Counted from the first letter of the stretch, positions 1-9,942 are shown. The stretch: 64,000 nt of DNA from Planctomycetaceae bacterium (GCA_041398825.1 JAWKTX010000019.1:17456-81455); one strand, 5' to 3'. The notes: generated from the letters alone by a model not told the origin. Made by a program: numbers and translations.

Positions 1-107
1 AAAATTGCTGTGAGGCGACCGAGTGATGATCGGCGACTGATATTCGAGGACTGGAACATATCGACTGCCCTGAACGTTGGAACTCGCTGAACGTCAATCC
101 TGTGAAC

Positions 108-1325
108 TCAGAGTGCGTTACGGTAGACCTGGACGAAAGCTTCGACATCCATTTTTCTGGGATTGAATGTCCCTGTCCACTGCTGCGCGGCTTCATCAGC
201 CAGTCTTGTGATCAATGAATCGTCAATATCCGCATCGATCGTTTGACTCAGCGACACCGGCATATCCGCAAGGCGGAGCAATTCGGTAAAACCGTCCGCC
301 AGAATCTCAACGGCCGTCCCGGATTTCGCGGACGCATTGCACCAGCCCGCCGCGGTAGCCAGGTCGTGGTAAAGGTCTGCGGCAACGACTGAATTCCATC
401 GAATGATATGTGGCAGAAGCATTCCCACCGCGTGGCCGTGAACCGTGCCGAAATGCGCCGTCAGAGGATTCGCTGCTGCGTGTGCTGCCCCCAGCATACT
501 GGCTTCAATGGAAGTGCCAGCGAAGAATGCCCCCAGTTGCATGTTACCGCGGGCAGCGAGGTTGCCAGGTTCGCGCAAAACGGTGGCGAATGACTGTGCC
601 AAAAGCGACCAAGCATTCCTGGCAAACATTTGAGAAAATGGATTTCGTTTGGTTGTGACAAAGCTTTCGATGGCGTGCGTCATCGCATCGATCCCCGTTG
701 CCGCAGCGACCGAAGGTGGCATGGTCACGGTCAGTTCCGGATCGAGAATGGCAACACGACATGCAGCCTTTGAATCCCCACACGCCATCTTGGTGTGGGT
801 CTTTGCATCAGCGATCACTGCGAACGATTGCGCTTCGCTTCCGGTTCCGGACGTGGTGGGAATTGCAATCATGGGCAGCATAGGTTGAGTGGCACGACCA
901 ATGCCTTTGTAGTCGTGCATCTGGCCACCATTCGTCAGAAGAAAGTTGGCCCCTTTCGCGCAATCCATGCTGCTGCCGCCACCGAGCCCCACGATTAAGT
1001 CGATCCTGAGGGGGCTGGCAAATTCCACACATTTGTTAACGTCGTCTGTTGTTGGGTTTTGCGTGACGGCATCGAAGACAAAGACCTGCATCCCGGCTTC
1101 CTGAAGAACCCGACAGGCTGTTTCTGAGTGACCTGCGTCGCGAAGTCCTGGATCAGTGACCAGAAGGACGCGGTTCGCCTTCAGTTCGACTGCAATCGTG
1201 CCAAGCTGACCGAAAGTGCCGGTACCAAAAACCAGCCGCGTGCGTGGCGTGAAGTCAAAACTGGCCGGCGAACGGCTGTTAAGCGAGTTCGAGCTGGTAA
1301 AGTCAGTAGTTATCAAAGGCTGCAT
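108..1325 (-). CDS. iron-containing alcohol dehydrogenase
   Basis: Fe-dependent (type III) alcohol dehydrogenase, which oxidises or reduces an alcohol/aldehyde pair with NAD(P). The family body starts at SFDFTPRTRLVFGTG. The dinucleotide-binding GGGSSMD loop, the IPTTSGTGSEA stretch and the metal-ligand motifs DAMTHAIES and HFGTVHGHAVG are all present, so the Asp and three His iron ligands are in place. The substrate cannot be read from the sequence. The frame stays open upstream to a GTG at 1421, which would add 32 residues. I chose the ATG at 1325, which gives about 405 aa, near the family length; neither start has a clear Shine-Dalgarno sequence. The gene stands alone and is divergent from the membrane-protein gene at 1756. 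Confidence 0.9.
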   Translation of the reverse strand: MQPLITTDFTSSNSLNSRSPASFDFTPRTRLVFGTGTFGQLGTIAVELKANRVLLVTDPGLRDAGHSETACRVLQEAGMQVFVFDAVTQNPTTDDVNKCVEFASPLRIDLIVGLGGGSSMDCAKGANFLLTNGGQMHDYKGIGRATQPMLPMIAIPTTSGTGSEAQSFAVIADAKTHTKMACGDSKAACRVAILDPELTVTMPPSVAAATGIDAMTHAIESFVTTKRNPFSQMFARNAWSLLAQSFATVLREPGNLAARGNMQLGAFFAGTSIEASMLGAAHAAANPLTAHFGTVHGHAVGMLLPHIIRWNSVVAADLYHDLATAAGWCNASAKSGTAVEILADGFTELLRLADMPVSLSQTIDADIDDSLITRLADEAAQQWTGTFNPRKMDVEAFVQVYRNAL

Positions 1326-1755
1326 GAAACCGGAGCCGAAGGAGGGTAAGGCAGGCGAGGGGATTGGATCAGAGTGTTGTAGACGCAGGAAACCGTTGGA
1401 ATTGCCGTAAAATCGCGTCACAGACGCTCAAAGCATACTTGCCCGCAACTTCAACAACAATGATTTGCGTCAAACCGAACGCAATCCAGCCGTATTTTGA
1501 AATGCGGCGTTTTGCTCACCGAAATTAAAGACGGCGCTCGGGCCGCTGACAATTGGGGAAAGCTGATTCCGCAGGTTTACTTCAAAGTCCAGCCTCGAAT
1601 GATGCACCAATTCGCAATTGCTCAGGAGTCGTGGTTGTAGAGCGATCTCCGGCAAATTCAGGGTCGACAAGAAACACCAAACAGGAGACATTCCCGGACA
1701 AGCCGCAGGCCGGGATGGTTTTGGGGCACGAAATGGCGATTCGAGCCAGATCCTG
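1326..1755. other. divergent intergenic region
   Basis: Region between the leftward alcohol dehydrogenase and the rightward membrane-protein gene. It must hold both promoters. I see no convincing sigma-70 boxes, RNA gene or repeat. Part of it may be coding if the upstream GTG start of the dehydrogenase or the upstream start of the membrane protein (1618) is used. Confidence 0.4.
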
Positions 1756-3732
1756 ATGGGACAACGTAAGAAAACCGATTTCCGGGTTCCCCCGTCCATG
1801 CCCCGCCTTTTGACTGAATTTCATGATTCTGACGAGCCCGAAATTCGGGACTCATCCGAGCTGGAGGTCGCTACGACTGCGTCAGCGAGGCAGCACATGG
1901 AATCGGGCGTCCACAATCAAGACCTCTCTTCGCTGCCAGAAACGAGGGCGAATTCGGGTGGACGTGCCTGGTTCTCGTTTCGTGGTGTTCCCACCTTCGT
2001 CATGATCGTCGTTGGCGTCCTTCCGTTCTGGGCCATGCCAGTCGCGCACATTGCAAGCGGGCCGGAGACAGCGACCGGATTTTTCCACGAAGAACTGCCG
2101 TATTACATGGCGAATGGCCGTGCTGCATTTGATCGCGGCAACGGTGTCATGTACCCAAACCCGTATGATCCGGATTTGAATGCCCCTGTTATCTATGCAC
2201 ACTGGCTGCTTTGGATGTTCGGCGTCGCGCCTCGGTTCTTCGGCACGGATCCGGGGCAGTTGATGCTGGCGTTGACGTTCTTTGCATCGATTGGATTTTC
2301 CTGGGCCACATGGCTTCTGGTGAAAGAACACACTCTGCAGACCGCCAGTCGAAAAAATGCGCAAATCCATCCGGATTTTCTCACCGATGCGTCGTCAGGT
2401 TTTCACCAACCGACGCCACATGCCGCCTACTTGATGGCGATGTGGGGTGGCGGCATACTCGTGGTTGGTGGCTGGATTGCAATGTTGCTCGGAAGCGGCA
2501 ATTCAACTCTGCTGCAGTTCGATCCCGGCAGTGGCCTTTGGTTTCTGAACTGGGGCCGCAATGCAACCTTCGCCACCGAAGCTGTCTATCACACGCTGGT
2601 TGCGTTCTGCTGGCTGAGTGAAATGAAAGATCGTCGCATCGCCGGAACGGCATTCTGCTTCGCACTGGCAACCACGCATCCATGGTCAGGCGTGGAACTT
2701 CTTCTGACTCTTAATCTTTGGCGATCCGTTCAGTGGCTGCGCGAACGCGACAAACGTTCTCTGGTATTACTCTGCACTGCCATGGGCATGCTGCTGGTAT
2801 TTCTCATCTACTACAAAGTCTGGCTTCCAACATTTCCGCAGCACGCCCGGTTACAAAACGTTTGGGAGCTGGACTGGAGCCTGTCGACGGTTTCAGCTGT
2901 CTTCGGTTGGTGTATTGTTGGTGCGTTTGCTCTCGCCCGACTGGCGCAGAGCATTATCGCAGTCTCTCCGCGGCCGATCGTCATCGAACCATCGAATCGA
3001 AAGTCGGCAGACAGGACCGGGCAACAATCGCTGGTAAACACAGATCTGACTTCTGTTCAATCAAAACAGGTGTCGCTTTCCACCGCGGAACTCTTCCTGT
3101 GCTGCGCAGCGGCTGTTGCAATGGGCCTTGCCCTTCACGATCGACTGATGAAACCTGTCCAGCCATTGCACTTTACCCGCGGTTATATCTGGATGCCGCT
3201 TTTTCTGCTGGGTCTGCCTGTCATGCAGTCGTGGTGGAACCGGAGTCTTCGATCGGGTCTGCGAGGAAAGCTGGCGGTTGTGGGATTTGTCCTGATGTTC
3301 ATCGCCGATAACGCTGGTTTTGCCTGGATTCAATCGAGCTGGGAACTGGACAGAACGCGTGGCTATCATCTGAGCCTGCACGATCGAGCCTTAATTGCAG
3401 ACCTGCATAAACGAACGCCCGGCGCCGTTGTACTGACTGAGTCACCGGTTGTGAACTACCTGATTCCGGCCTATGCAAACCTGCGTCCGTGGCTGGGCCA
3501 TCAGTTCAACACGCCCGATCACCGTCGTCGAGCCGAAACGATGGCTTCAATTTTCGCGGATGAAAAAGTACACGTGAACAGAATTCCGGATGATATTGAC
3601 CTGCTTGTCATCCAAAGGACTCGCGACGATTCTGAACTGATCGATTCGCCAGAATGGATTGCGCTGGAAACTCCGAATGCCGAATGGCAAGCCTGGGGCC
3701 AAACTCGCGATTCCGGCACATTTTTACCGTGA
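1756..3732 (+). CDS. polytopic membrane protein, GT-C-like, unassigned
   Basis: Integral membrane protein of about 658 aa. A hydrophilic N-terminus is followed by about ten hydrophobic segments, for example around VPTFVMIVVGVLPFWAM, GGGILVVGGWIAMLLG, LLCTAMGMLLVFLIYY and KLAVVGFVLMFIADNAGF. A final soluble domain of about 120 residues (from LHDRALIADLHKR) lies probably outside the membrane. This layout, many helices then an extracytoplasmic C-terminal domain, is that of GT-C glycosyltransferase-type proteins, but I see no diagnostic catalytic motif. The start is uncertain: in-frame starts exist at 1618, 1756 and 1798, none with a good ribosome site. It ends 25 bp before the DUF4091-like gene, so the two are probably cotranscribed. 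Confidence 0.6.
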   Translation: MGQRKKTDFRVPPSMPRLLTEFHDSDEPEIRDSSELEVATTASARQHMESGVHNQDLSSLPETRANSGGRAWFSFRGVPTFVMIVVGVLPFWAMPVAHIASGPETATGFFHEELPYYMANGRAAFDRGNGVMYPNPYDPDLNAPVIYAHWLLWMFGVAPRFFGTDPGQLMLALTFFASIGFSWATWLLVKEHTLQTASRKNAQIHPDFLTDASSGFHQPTPHAAYLMAMWGGGILVVGGWIAMLLGSGNSTLLQFDPGSGLWFLNWGRNATFATEAVYHTLVAFCWLSEMKDRRIAGTAFCFALATTHPWSGVELLLTLNLWRSVQWLRERDKRSLVLLCTAMGMLLVFLIYYKVWLPTFPQHARLQNVWELDWSLSTVSAVFGWCIVGAFALARLAQSIIAVSPRPIVIEPSNRKSADRTGQQSLVNTDLTSVQSKQVSLSTAELFLCCAAAVAMGLALHDRLMKPVQPLHFTRGYIWMPLFLLGLPVMQSWWNRSLRSGLRGKLAVVGFVLMFIADNAGFAWIQSSWELDRTRGYHLSLHDRALIADLHKRTPGAVVLTESPVVNYLIPAYANLRPWLGHQFNTPDHRRRAETMASIFADEKVHVNRIPDDIDLLVIQRTRDDSELIDSPEWIALETPNAEWQAWGQTRDSGTFLP

Positions 3733-3757
3733 ACGCGCGGCTGAAGAGACTGATGCG

Positions 3758-6439
3758 ATGAGAACAGCTGTCTTCTGTCTTTCCATGACCCTGGTTTCTG
3801 TCGTCTCACAGGCTGAATCGGTGCGACTGCCCGCGACACAGGATAATTCGATCGTGATGGTCGAGGGTGAATGGACCCGGAACGAAGGAAGCAACGGCCG
3901 AATACGCATCAAAGGAAACCAACACATTGTTGCGATGAACTTTGATGTCTCGCCCATCCGTGGCAAACTCATCAACCATGCGACGCTGGTCTGCCATCAG
4001 TCCGCCGAATCAATTTCGGGAGTGACAATTTCGACAATTGCAGCTCCCTGGGATGAACGGACTTCCAACGGTTTGACTTCCGGTGCCCAGCATTTTGACG
4101 GGTGGGGCTACTCCAACGCTCGTTTCCCCGCGATCTGCGGCGGCAACGCCTTTACGCTGGTGCATCAGACCGAATCCGTCGTGACTGACGGTGCATATCA
4201 CTGGGAGATTCCGGTGGATATGGTGCATGCATTGTCGACCGGCGTCGCCTACGGCCTGGCAATTCATGAACATGATGCCGACTACAGCCGCAACCCCTCC
4301 ATCTATTCAAGAGAACAGTCAGGCAAACAGCCGTATCTGCTTGTCGATATTCTGGAGGAAACCGATGCCAGACCTCAGCAGCCAACGGAACTGAAGCTGC
4401 TTCCTGTTGATGCAGGTTCAGCCAAACTAAATCTTCGAGCACCTCAGAATGGATTTGCCTATGAGGTCAGGGTGGATGGGCACTCCGTGGCACGACACAA
4501 CATTCCCCTTGTTCGGGCCGGTGAAGAACAGACCATTCTTCTCAGAGATCTTCCTGAAACGTCCAGCGTATCCGGTCTTCATGAGATTACAGTCATAACA
4601 ATTAACCGCACCGGAGAACAGACTGATCCTGCTGTTGTGAGAGGGCGTCTGTTCGATTTCGATTCCCCGGTCTTCCCCAGGGTTGAGATTCCGGAAAACG
4701 CTGATCAATCCGTTAACGGCAAGGCCGACGGTGTCGAGCCCGATGTCAACAGGAATGTTGTCGACACTGGAGTCATACCAGTCACCGATAAGTATGATCA
4801 ATCCGGGCAGCCGGTCAGTGCATTGCCACCGGACTACCGACGTCACAACTGGTTGTTTGACGGACAGCGAATCCATCTGACTGCGGCGGCCGGTGAAGTA
4901 GTCAGTTTTCAAACGCTGCTGCGAGGGTCAGGAGACGTTCGGCTGCAATGCGAATTCGATGGTTCACCGATGCGCGTGGACATGTACAAGGCGATCTATG
5001 TGCCCGTCAACGGCCGGATGGTTCCCGATCCACTGATGCCACTGCCCGAGAAAATCCGCCTTTCACAGAACACCGATCAGTCACTGCTGGTCGACGTCTT
5101 CGTTCCGTTCGATTCGCCAGCAGGCACCCGTCGCGGAATGCTCCGGATTTCCGATGGACGTTCTGTCCCGATCGAACTGACGATTCTTCCGGTTCAGTTG
5201 CCGAAACGAGCCGCGTTTCATTGTGAAATGAACGGCTACGGCATGCCGGATCACGTGGACGATTTTTATGCATTACAGCAGGTCGCCTATGATCATCGCG
5301 TTCATGCAAACATCCTGCACTATTCCCATCATTCCGCTGCGCCGGGTGTTCGAAAGAGCAATCTTGATATGCGGCTTCGTTCCGGTCGGCGGATGGACAA
5401 CCAGCGATATGATGCGATCGCCCCGCGCGCTCAACACGCCTACTGGGATGATTTTGTTGAAGCGTTCGGCCCTTATCTGAACGGCACTTTCTTCAGGAAC
5501 GGGCACCGAGGCAGTATTCCCGCGCCTGGATTCTATCTGACGTTCCATGAGAGCTGGCCGCTGAACTGCCGAACGTACTTCAACGGTCACCCGGACGCAT
5601 ACCGTGCGTTCGCAACAACACCCGAGTATGCTCAGACATTCCTAAATATCGTTGACGACTTTGCCCGTCTTGCGCATCGAGAAGGCTGGGACGAAACAGG
5701 GTTTCAGGTGTACTTCAATAACAAGGGATCCCTGACTGAAACAACAAAGGCTCCGTGGATTCTGGACGAACCGACCTCTTACTGGGACTATCGCGCACTT
5801 CAGTTTTATGGCGAACTTACTGACAGCGGACGCAATCCAACGCAGAATGAATCGATCCGTTATCGGATCGATATCTCTCGACCGGAATTTTGCCGTGGGC
5901 AACTGGCCGATCGCAGTGATTTATGGGTCGTTGCATCTGCTGCATTTCAAAATTACCGCCGCCTGATCACAGATCGAATGCAGCAGAATGCGACCAGAGT
6001 CTGGGTCTACGGAACGACTAATCCCGTCGATGAAAGTAATCGACAAGTGCAGGCATGGGCACTGGATTCGTGGAAGTCTGGTGCAACGGGTATCGTTCCC
6101 TGGCAGACGATTGACAAGACTGGCAACGCACTTCAGAAGGCAGACCAGCTGGGGCTATTCATCTTCGATAAAACGGCATCCGGTGAAACCGTCGTGCGTC
6201 ATTCAATGCGTTTGAAAGCCTATCGCGATGCCGAACAGCTCATCGCGCTGTTGCAGCTGGTGCAGGACCGAATGCAGTGGAACGCGAATCAAATGGCAGC
6301 GTTCGCAGATCATTATGTCACGCTGGCAGGAACCGTGCAAAAGGTGAATGATGCCGATGCAGGCACCAGTGAATACGACAGCGGGTCACTGATCGCCATC
6401 GACGCACTCAGACAGGCTGCGATCACGCTGCTTCGGTGA
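3758..6439 (+). CDS. secreted DUF4091/GH123-like protein
   Basis: Exported protein of about 893 aa. The chosen ATG at 3758 opens a signal peptide (MRTAVFCLSMTLVSVVSQAE) and has GAAGAG just upstream; the frame extends further 5' but overlaps the previous gene. The first third is beta-rich and resembles a surface or carbohydrate-binding domain (LPATQDNSIVMVEGEW, then LVDILEE). The middle and C-terminal parts, including LTFHESWPLN and VWVYGTTNPVDESNRQ with WALDSWKSGATGIVPWQ, resemble the DUF4091 region of GH123-type glycosidases, which act on N-acetylgalactosamine-containing glycans. The assignment is from recall of the family and should be treated as probable. Its location next to glycosylasparaginase and NagA-like genes fits a role in N-acetylated glycan use. 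Confidence 0.55.
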   Translation: MRTAVFCLSMTLVSVVSQAESVRLPATQDNSIVMVEGEWTRNEGSNGRIRIKGNQHIVAMNFDVSPIRGKLINHATLVCHQSAESISGVTISTIAAPWDERTSNGLTSGAQHFDGWGYSNARFPAICGGNAFTLVHQTESVVTDGAYHWEIPVDMVHALSTGVAYGLAIHEHDADYSRNPSIYSREQSGKQPYLLVDILEETDARPQQPTELKLLPVDAGSAKLNLRAPQNGFAYEVRVDGHSVARHNIPLVRAGEEQTILLRDLPETSSVSGLHEITVITINRTGEQTDPAVVRGRLFDFDSPVFPRVEIPENADQSVNGKADGVEPDVNRNVVDTGVIPVTDKYDQSGQPVSALPPDYRRHNWLFDGQRIHLTAAAGEVVSFQTLLRGSGDVRLQCEFDGSPMRVDMYKAIYVPVNGRMVPDPLMPLPEKIRLSQNTDQSLLVDVFVPFDSPAGTRRGMLRISDGRSVPIELTILPVQLPKRAAFHCEMNGYGMPDHVDDFYALQQVAYDHRVHANILHYSHHSAAPGVRKSNLDMRLRSGRRMDNQRYDAIAPRAQHAYWDDFVEAFGPYLNGTFFRNGHRGSIPAPGFYLTFHESWPLNCRTYFNGHPDAYRAFATTPEYAQTFLNIVDDFARLAHREGWDETGFQVYFNNKGSLTETTKAPWILDEPTSYWDYRALQFYGELTDSGRNPTQNESIRYRIDISRPEFCRGQLADRSDLWVVASAAFQNYRRLITDRMQQNATRVWVYGTTNPVDESNRQVQAWALDSWKSGATGIVPWQTIDKTGNALQKADQLGLFIFDKTASGETVVRHSMRLKAYRDAEQLIALLQLVQDRMQWNANQMAAFADHYVTLAGTVQKVNDADAGTSEYDSGSLIAIDALRQAAITLLR

Positions 6440-6474
6440 TCTGTTTGTCGCTGAAAAAGACAAGAAGACGCGGC

Positions 6475-7698
6475 TTAATCGGCTCCGGTCCCGCTTGCCA
6501 GCGAGCTGACCTGAACTCCTTCGGAATATGACGCCACGGCCTGGAAGCTGTACTTCGTCCCGCTTTGGGTATCGGTCGACGGCAGCCGGAACAGGGTGAA
6601 AGTGGCTTCGTTTCCGGCACGCAGCGAGCGGTTGTTGAAACCAAAAACGCTGGCAGGCTTCGTAGACCCCGCATTCCAGATGTCGTGCAGGAGTGACAAC
6701 GGGGTGTCGGAGTTCTCTGGTTTCATGACATTCAGCAGCTGAGCAACACAGTCGCCGGTGGTTGCACCGGATCCGGCAAGGAATTCCGTTTGACCCGCAA
6801 CCACAATCCGTCCGTCGTCAAGAACGTCGACGGCAACTCCACCCGCCTGGTAACTGCCGGGATCACATCCACCAAACCCAGAGACATCACAGGTTAGCAA
6901 CAATCGATCGTACGACTTGCACCGAACAATACACTTCAGCATGTCGCCTGGCACATGCCAGCCATCTGCGATAACGCTGACGGACAGTCGATCATCCGCC
7001 AGTTGTGGCCAGAAGATATTGCGATGTCGATTTATCATGGCAGCACATCCGTTGCCAAGATGTGTGCTGAGCGTCGCGCCCGCCTGAATGGCGGCATGAA
7101 TCTGATCTGGCGTTGCGGCCGTGTGTCCAATGGAAATCACAATTCCCTGGGCGGTTGCAGAACGGATGAAATCCACGGCTCCCGGCGATTCCGGCGCTAG
7201 TGTGATCAGGCGGATCATTCCCCCTGAAGCTTCCTGCCATCGTTCCAATTCTTTGAGACAGGCTGGTCGGACATGCTGGCGCGGATGGGCTCCGCGCGGA
7301 CCATCCTGATCAGAAATCGAAGGACCTTCCAGGTGAATTCCCCTGACCATTCCGGCAACGAGTTTGTTGCCGAGGCAGGCCTGACGAATCGTGTTTACAC
7401 CGTGAAGCATGGCTTCGAACGAGCAGGTGATCAGTGTAGGAAAGAACTGGGGCACTCCGCGATCTGCCAGCGCCAGAGCAATTCGGGTGACTTCGTCTTC
7501 CGTGAGCGTTTCGCTGCAAAACCACAGACCGTGATAACCGTTGATTTGTATGTCGAACAACCCGGGAGCGACGAAGGGCAACGATGCTGCAAGATCGGCA
7601 TCGCAATCGAGTGATTGAACGGAATCGATCCTGTCATTCAGAAAATGAACAGCAACGGGCCGAAGCGACTGATAATCGATTGCGTGCAGCGTTGTCAT
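6475..7698 (-). CDS. nagA: N-acetylglucosamine-6-phosphate deacetylase family
   Basis: Amidohydrolase-fold protein of 407 aa, the usual length for NagA, which deacetylates GlcNAc-6-phosphate in the cytosol. Family marks in order are APGLFDIQING at residue 44, HLEGPSIS with E124 as metal ligand, GHTAAT with H192, STHLGNG with H213, IADGWHVP at 243, and the catalytic aspartate in TCDVSGFGG (D271). After H213 the sequence GCAAMINRHRN departs from the usual HLYNAM type, so a related deacetylase activity cannot be excluded. The ATG at 7698 lacks a strong ribosome site. The gene lies 200 bp downstream of the glycosylasparaginase on the same strand, which supports a shared amino-sugar salvage role. 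Confidence 0.85.
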   Translation of the reverse strand: MTTLHAIDYQSLRPVAVHFLNDRIDSVQSLDCDADLAASLPFVAPGLFDIQINGYHGLWFCSETLTEDEVTRIALALADRGVPQFFPTLITCSFEAMLHGVNTIRQACLGNKLVAGMVRGIHLEGPSISDQDGPRGAHPRQHVRPACLKELERWQEASGGMIRLITLAPESPGAVDFIRSATAQGIVISIGHTAATPDQIHAAIQAGATLSTHLGNGCAAMINRHRNIFWPQLADDRLSVSVIADGWHVPGDMLKCIVRCKSYDRLLLTCDVSGFGGCDPGSYQAGGVAVDVLDDGRIVVAGQTEFLAGSGATTGDCVAQLLNVMKPENSDTPLSLLHDIWNAGSTKPASVFGFNNRSLRAGNEATFTLFRLPSTDTQSGTKYSFQAVASYSEGVQVSSLASGTGAD

Positions 7699-7900
7699 CG
7701 ATGGATGCCGTGAAATGTCCCGAGTTGTTTCTTGCTGAATCCACGCCCCCCGCGGTTGAGGCAGGGTTCGCCGTCACGCGAACCGGATATCCGGACGAAC
7801 TCCGAACGTGGTACCGTATGAGGGCGATGCGTCCGGACAAACGCGCACCATTTGATGACTCGCGATTGCGTGGTCGTCGATACCGCTTCGCTGATCCGAA

Positions 7901-9019
7901 CTATTTGGTGTAGAGCGTCCTGCAGTCTTCCAGCCGAGTCCCATTGGCGTCTGTAATTGCAAACTTTGCGGGACCCCACATACTGACTCCGGCATGCCTG
8001 CCATCTTTGGCCAGCAGATAAAAGCTAAGGCCAAAATCCGGACGGCCCTGTGCATCTTTCAAACGAAGCTCAGTGGTTTTCGCAACACGTCGCAGGATTT
8101 CCATCCCCGCCTCTTCCGGTGATGCTCCCTGCCTCATCAATTCAACGCCTGCAAAGGAGCACATATTCTGAAGATTCGCTTCTCCACGCCCGGTACTGCC
8201 ACACGAACCCACTTCATTGTCGCAGTAGAGTCCGGCACCAATAATTGGTGAGTCACCGACCCGTCCGGGAATCTTGAATGCCAGACCACTGGTGGTCGTC
8301 GTGCACGAAATATCAGCATTCGCATTGATACCCGCGCAATGAATTGTTCCGGTGGGACGGCGGAAGCGATGCGTCCGCAATGCCTCCCATGAAGAACTGG
8401 ATGCCAGTGTTGCTTCATCCAGACCGACAGAATTGCGCCGGAAAAATTCAGCGACTTTCTTATCAGTATTTTCCGCAGCCGGCAGCCAGTCGTCTTCCTC
8501 GCTGAGATTTTCTTTCCAGGCCAGCCAGATCTTACGAGCGTGTTCGGTCAACAGGTTCTCTTCCGGAAAACCGTGGGCCCGGGCAAATTCCAATGCGCCC
8601 TGGCCCACCAGCAGCACATGATCGGTCCGGCGCAGGACCTGAAGTGCCACCTGAGCCGGGTGCTTGATGTTCTGAATGGAAGCGACTGCACCAGCCTTGT
8701 GACTCGGCCCATGCATGACCGCCGCGTCCAGCTCCACAATTCCACGTTCATTCGGCAGGCCTCCGTACCCGACACTCGTGTCATCCGGATCCGCTTCGAC
8801 AATGCCGACCCCGGCGACAACAGCATCCAGCGGATCGCTTCCTTCCGTAATCATTTGCCACGCCTTCTTCGTGGCTTCCTGCCCGTTGGCAGATGAAATC
8901 ACTTTCACGGGCGGCTGTGAATTCCGAGCCAATCCGGCTGCAGCACTGGAAAAAACACCGATACCGGCGGCTGCTGTACTGGCAGACTGCATAAACAGGC
9001 GACGCGACAAATCTGACAT
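7901..9019 (-). CDS. N4-(beta-N-acetylglucosaminyl)-L-asparaginase
   Basis: Ntn-hydrolase of the aspartylglucosaminidase family, 372 aa, which cleaves the GlcNAc-Asn bond of N-glycan remnants. The protein begins with a twin-arginine type leader (SRRLFMQSASTAAAGIGVF), so export in folded form is likely. The self-processing threonine is T225 in PTGTIHCAG, followed by the substrate-binding GRVGDSP at 252-258 and GAGLYCDNEVG. In the well-studied members the residue after T-I is Gly; here it is His. The ATG at 9019 has a good AGGAG site. The usual two-subunit maturation by cleavage before T225 is expected. It probably forms a unit with the NagA-like gene downstream. Confidence 0.9.
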   Translation of the reverse strand: MSDLSRRLFMQSASTAAAGIGVFSSAAAGLARNSQPPVKVISSANGQEATKKAWQMITEGSDPLDAVVAGVGIVEADPDDTSVGYGGLPNERGIVELDAAVMHGPSHKAGAVASIQNIKHPAQVALQVLRRTDHVLLVGQGALEFARAHGFPEENLLTEHARKIWLAWKENLSEEDDWLPAAENTDKKVAEFFRRNSVGLDEATLASSSSWEALRTHRFRRPTGTIHCAGINANADISCTTTTSGLAFKIPGRVGDSPIIGAGLYCDNEVGSCGSTGRGEANLQNMCSFAGVELMRQGASPEEAGMEILRRVAKTTELRLKDAQGRPDFGLSFYLLAKDGRHAGVSMWGPAKFAITDANGTRLEDCRTLYTK

Positions 9020-9100
9020 GGAACGGGCTCCTGAGTGCGAGCTGGTGGGATTTCGTCATTCCGGCAAAGGCGCTGTATAACATGCTGAACCACAAAACGA

Positions 9101-9139
9101 AAACGGCCGGGCCACTGTTTCCAGCTGGCTCGGCCGTTT
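9101..9139 (-). terminator. intrinsic terminator
   Basis: Inverted repeat of 13 bp (arms 9101-9113 and 9127-9139, one G-U pair) with GC-rich core CGGCCG and a 13-base loop. Read leftward it is followed by TTTTCGTTTT. It lies downstream of the leftward thioredoxin-like gene that stops at 9248 and upstream of the asparaginase start, so it separates these two transcripts. Confidence 0.8.
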
Positions 9140-9247
9140 CATGAAATTGCTGCCCGACCAACACCCCGAAAACTGGTCAGACCTGCTTTGAGGCAGATCG
9201 GTCAGATGACTCCAGGGCAATTCGGATCAAGCGTTATTTCACGCGAA

Positions 9248-9805
9248 TTAGTTCAGGATCTTTGCGGTGTCTGCAACAACCTTTGCAACACTGTCGGCGT
9301 TCAGTTCGCCCGCAGCAAATGCATGGTTGACCTTCACGTTTGAACCAACCCACATCATGACAGTGACATCAGCGTTCTCGCCGATTTTGTAGCTTGATGG
9401 GCCAACGTTGTTTTCGAAAACAGTCAGCGGAGTACGCTGAATTTTCTGCTCTTCAGCAACTTTCTTCAGTGTACCTTCAGTTGCATCCGGGTCGTTCGTG
9501 AGAACAGTTACGAACGCAGCCATCTTCTTTTCGTCGGCATTCTTGACAACAACAGCGTCAATTTCCTTAACCAGCTTGGCAACATTTGCGTCGACGTTTC
9601 GAGCAAAGATGCTGACAACAGGGCGTGAACCGTACTGGCATCGGTAGCACAGCTTCTTACCAGCGCTTGGCCCGGTGACGTCGGTCACATTGAACGGAGC
9701 TGGACTGGCACCAACTTCCAGACCTGACTTAACGTCAGCTGCGCCAGCAAAACCCGATGCAACGACAGCCACAACCAAAGCCATGGCAGAAACAAAATTC
9801 CTCAT
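9248..9805 (-). CDS. exported thioredoxin-like CxxC protein
   Basis: Protein of 185 aa with a signal peptide (MRNFVSAMALVVAVVASGFA, cleavage near GAA-D). The mature part contains C53 and C56 in KLCYRCQYGSRPVV, a CxxC placed before a beta strand and helix as in thioredoxin-fold proteins, and ends with a helix-rich tail. The strand PLTVFENN could be the cis-Pro strand of the fold. The exact redox role is not known. The start at 9805 is set by an AGGGAG site 9 bases upstream; the frame continues to 9886 but this would put non-leader residues before the signal peptide. It follows the peroxiredoxin gene on the same strand, which suggests a linked extracytoplasmic thiol or peroxide function. Confidence 0.65.
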   Translation of the reverse strand: MRNFVSAMALVVAVVASGFAGAADVKSGLEVGASPAPFNVTDVTGPSAGKKLCYRCQYGSRPVVSIFARNVDANVAKLVKEIDAVVVKNADEKKMAAFVTVLTNDPDATEGTLKKVAEEQKIQRTPLTVFENNVGPSSYKIGENADVTVMMWVGSNVKVNHAFAAGELNADSVAKVVADTAKILN

Positions 9806-9883
9806 ACTTAGATACTCCCTAACGATCGACCTTCGGAAAGAGAAGCCCACCCAGACGATCCTGGTGGCGTAACCTGCGAAACA

Positions 9884-9900
9884 CAATTGACAATCAATTG
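9884..9900. promoter_or_regulatory. CAATTG double motif upstream of thioredoxin-like gene
   Basis: Two CAATTG hexamers separated by ACAAT, about 80 bases upstream of the start at 9805. The arrangement is symmetric and AT-rich in a GC-richer background and could be an operator or part of a promoter. No direct evidence of binding. Confidence 0.25.
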
Positions 9901-9942
9901 CAAACGAACCTCTGCAACGATGCCTCAGGAAAAAACGAAGCC

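Noticed and set aside
5250..5264. CACGTG near 5255 as another parS candidate
   Set aside because: Only the central hexamer matches; flanking GTTn and nAAC are missing.
7584..7913. 109-residue plus-strand frame between nagA and the asparaginase
   Set aside because: Mostly overlaps the ends of both neighbours and has no recognisable features.
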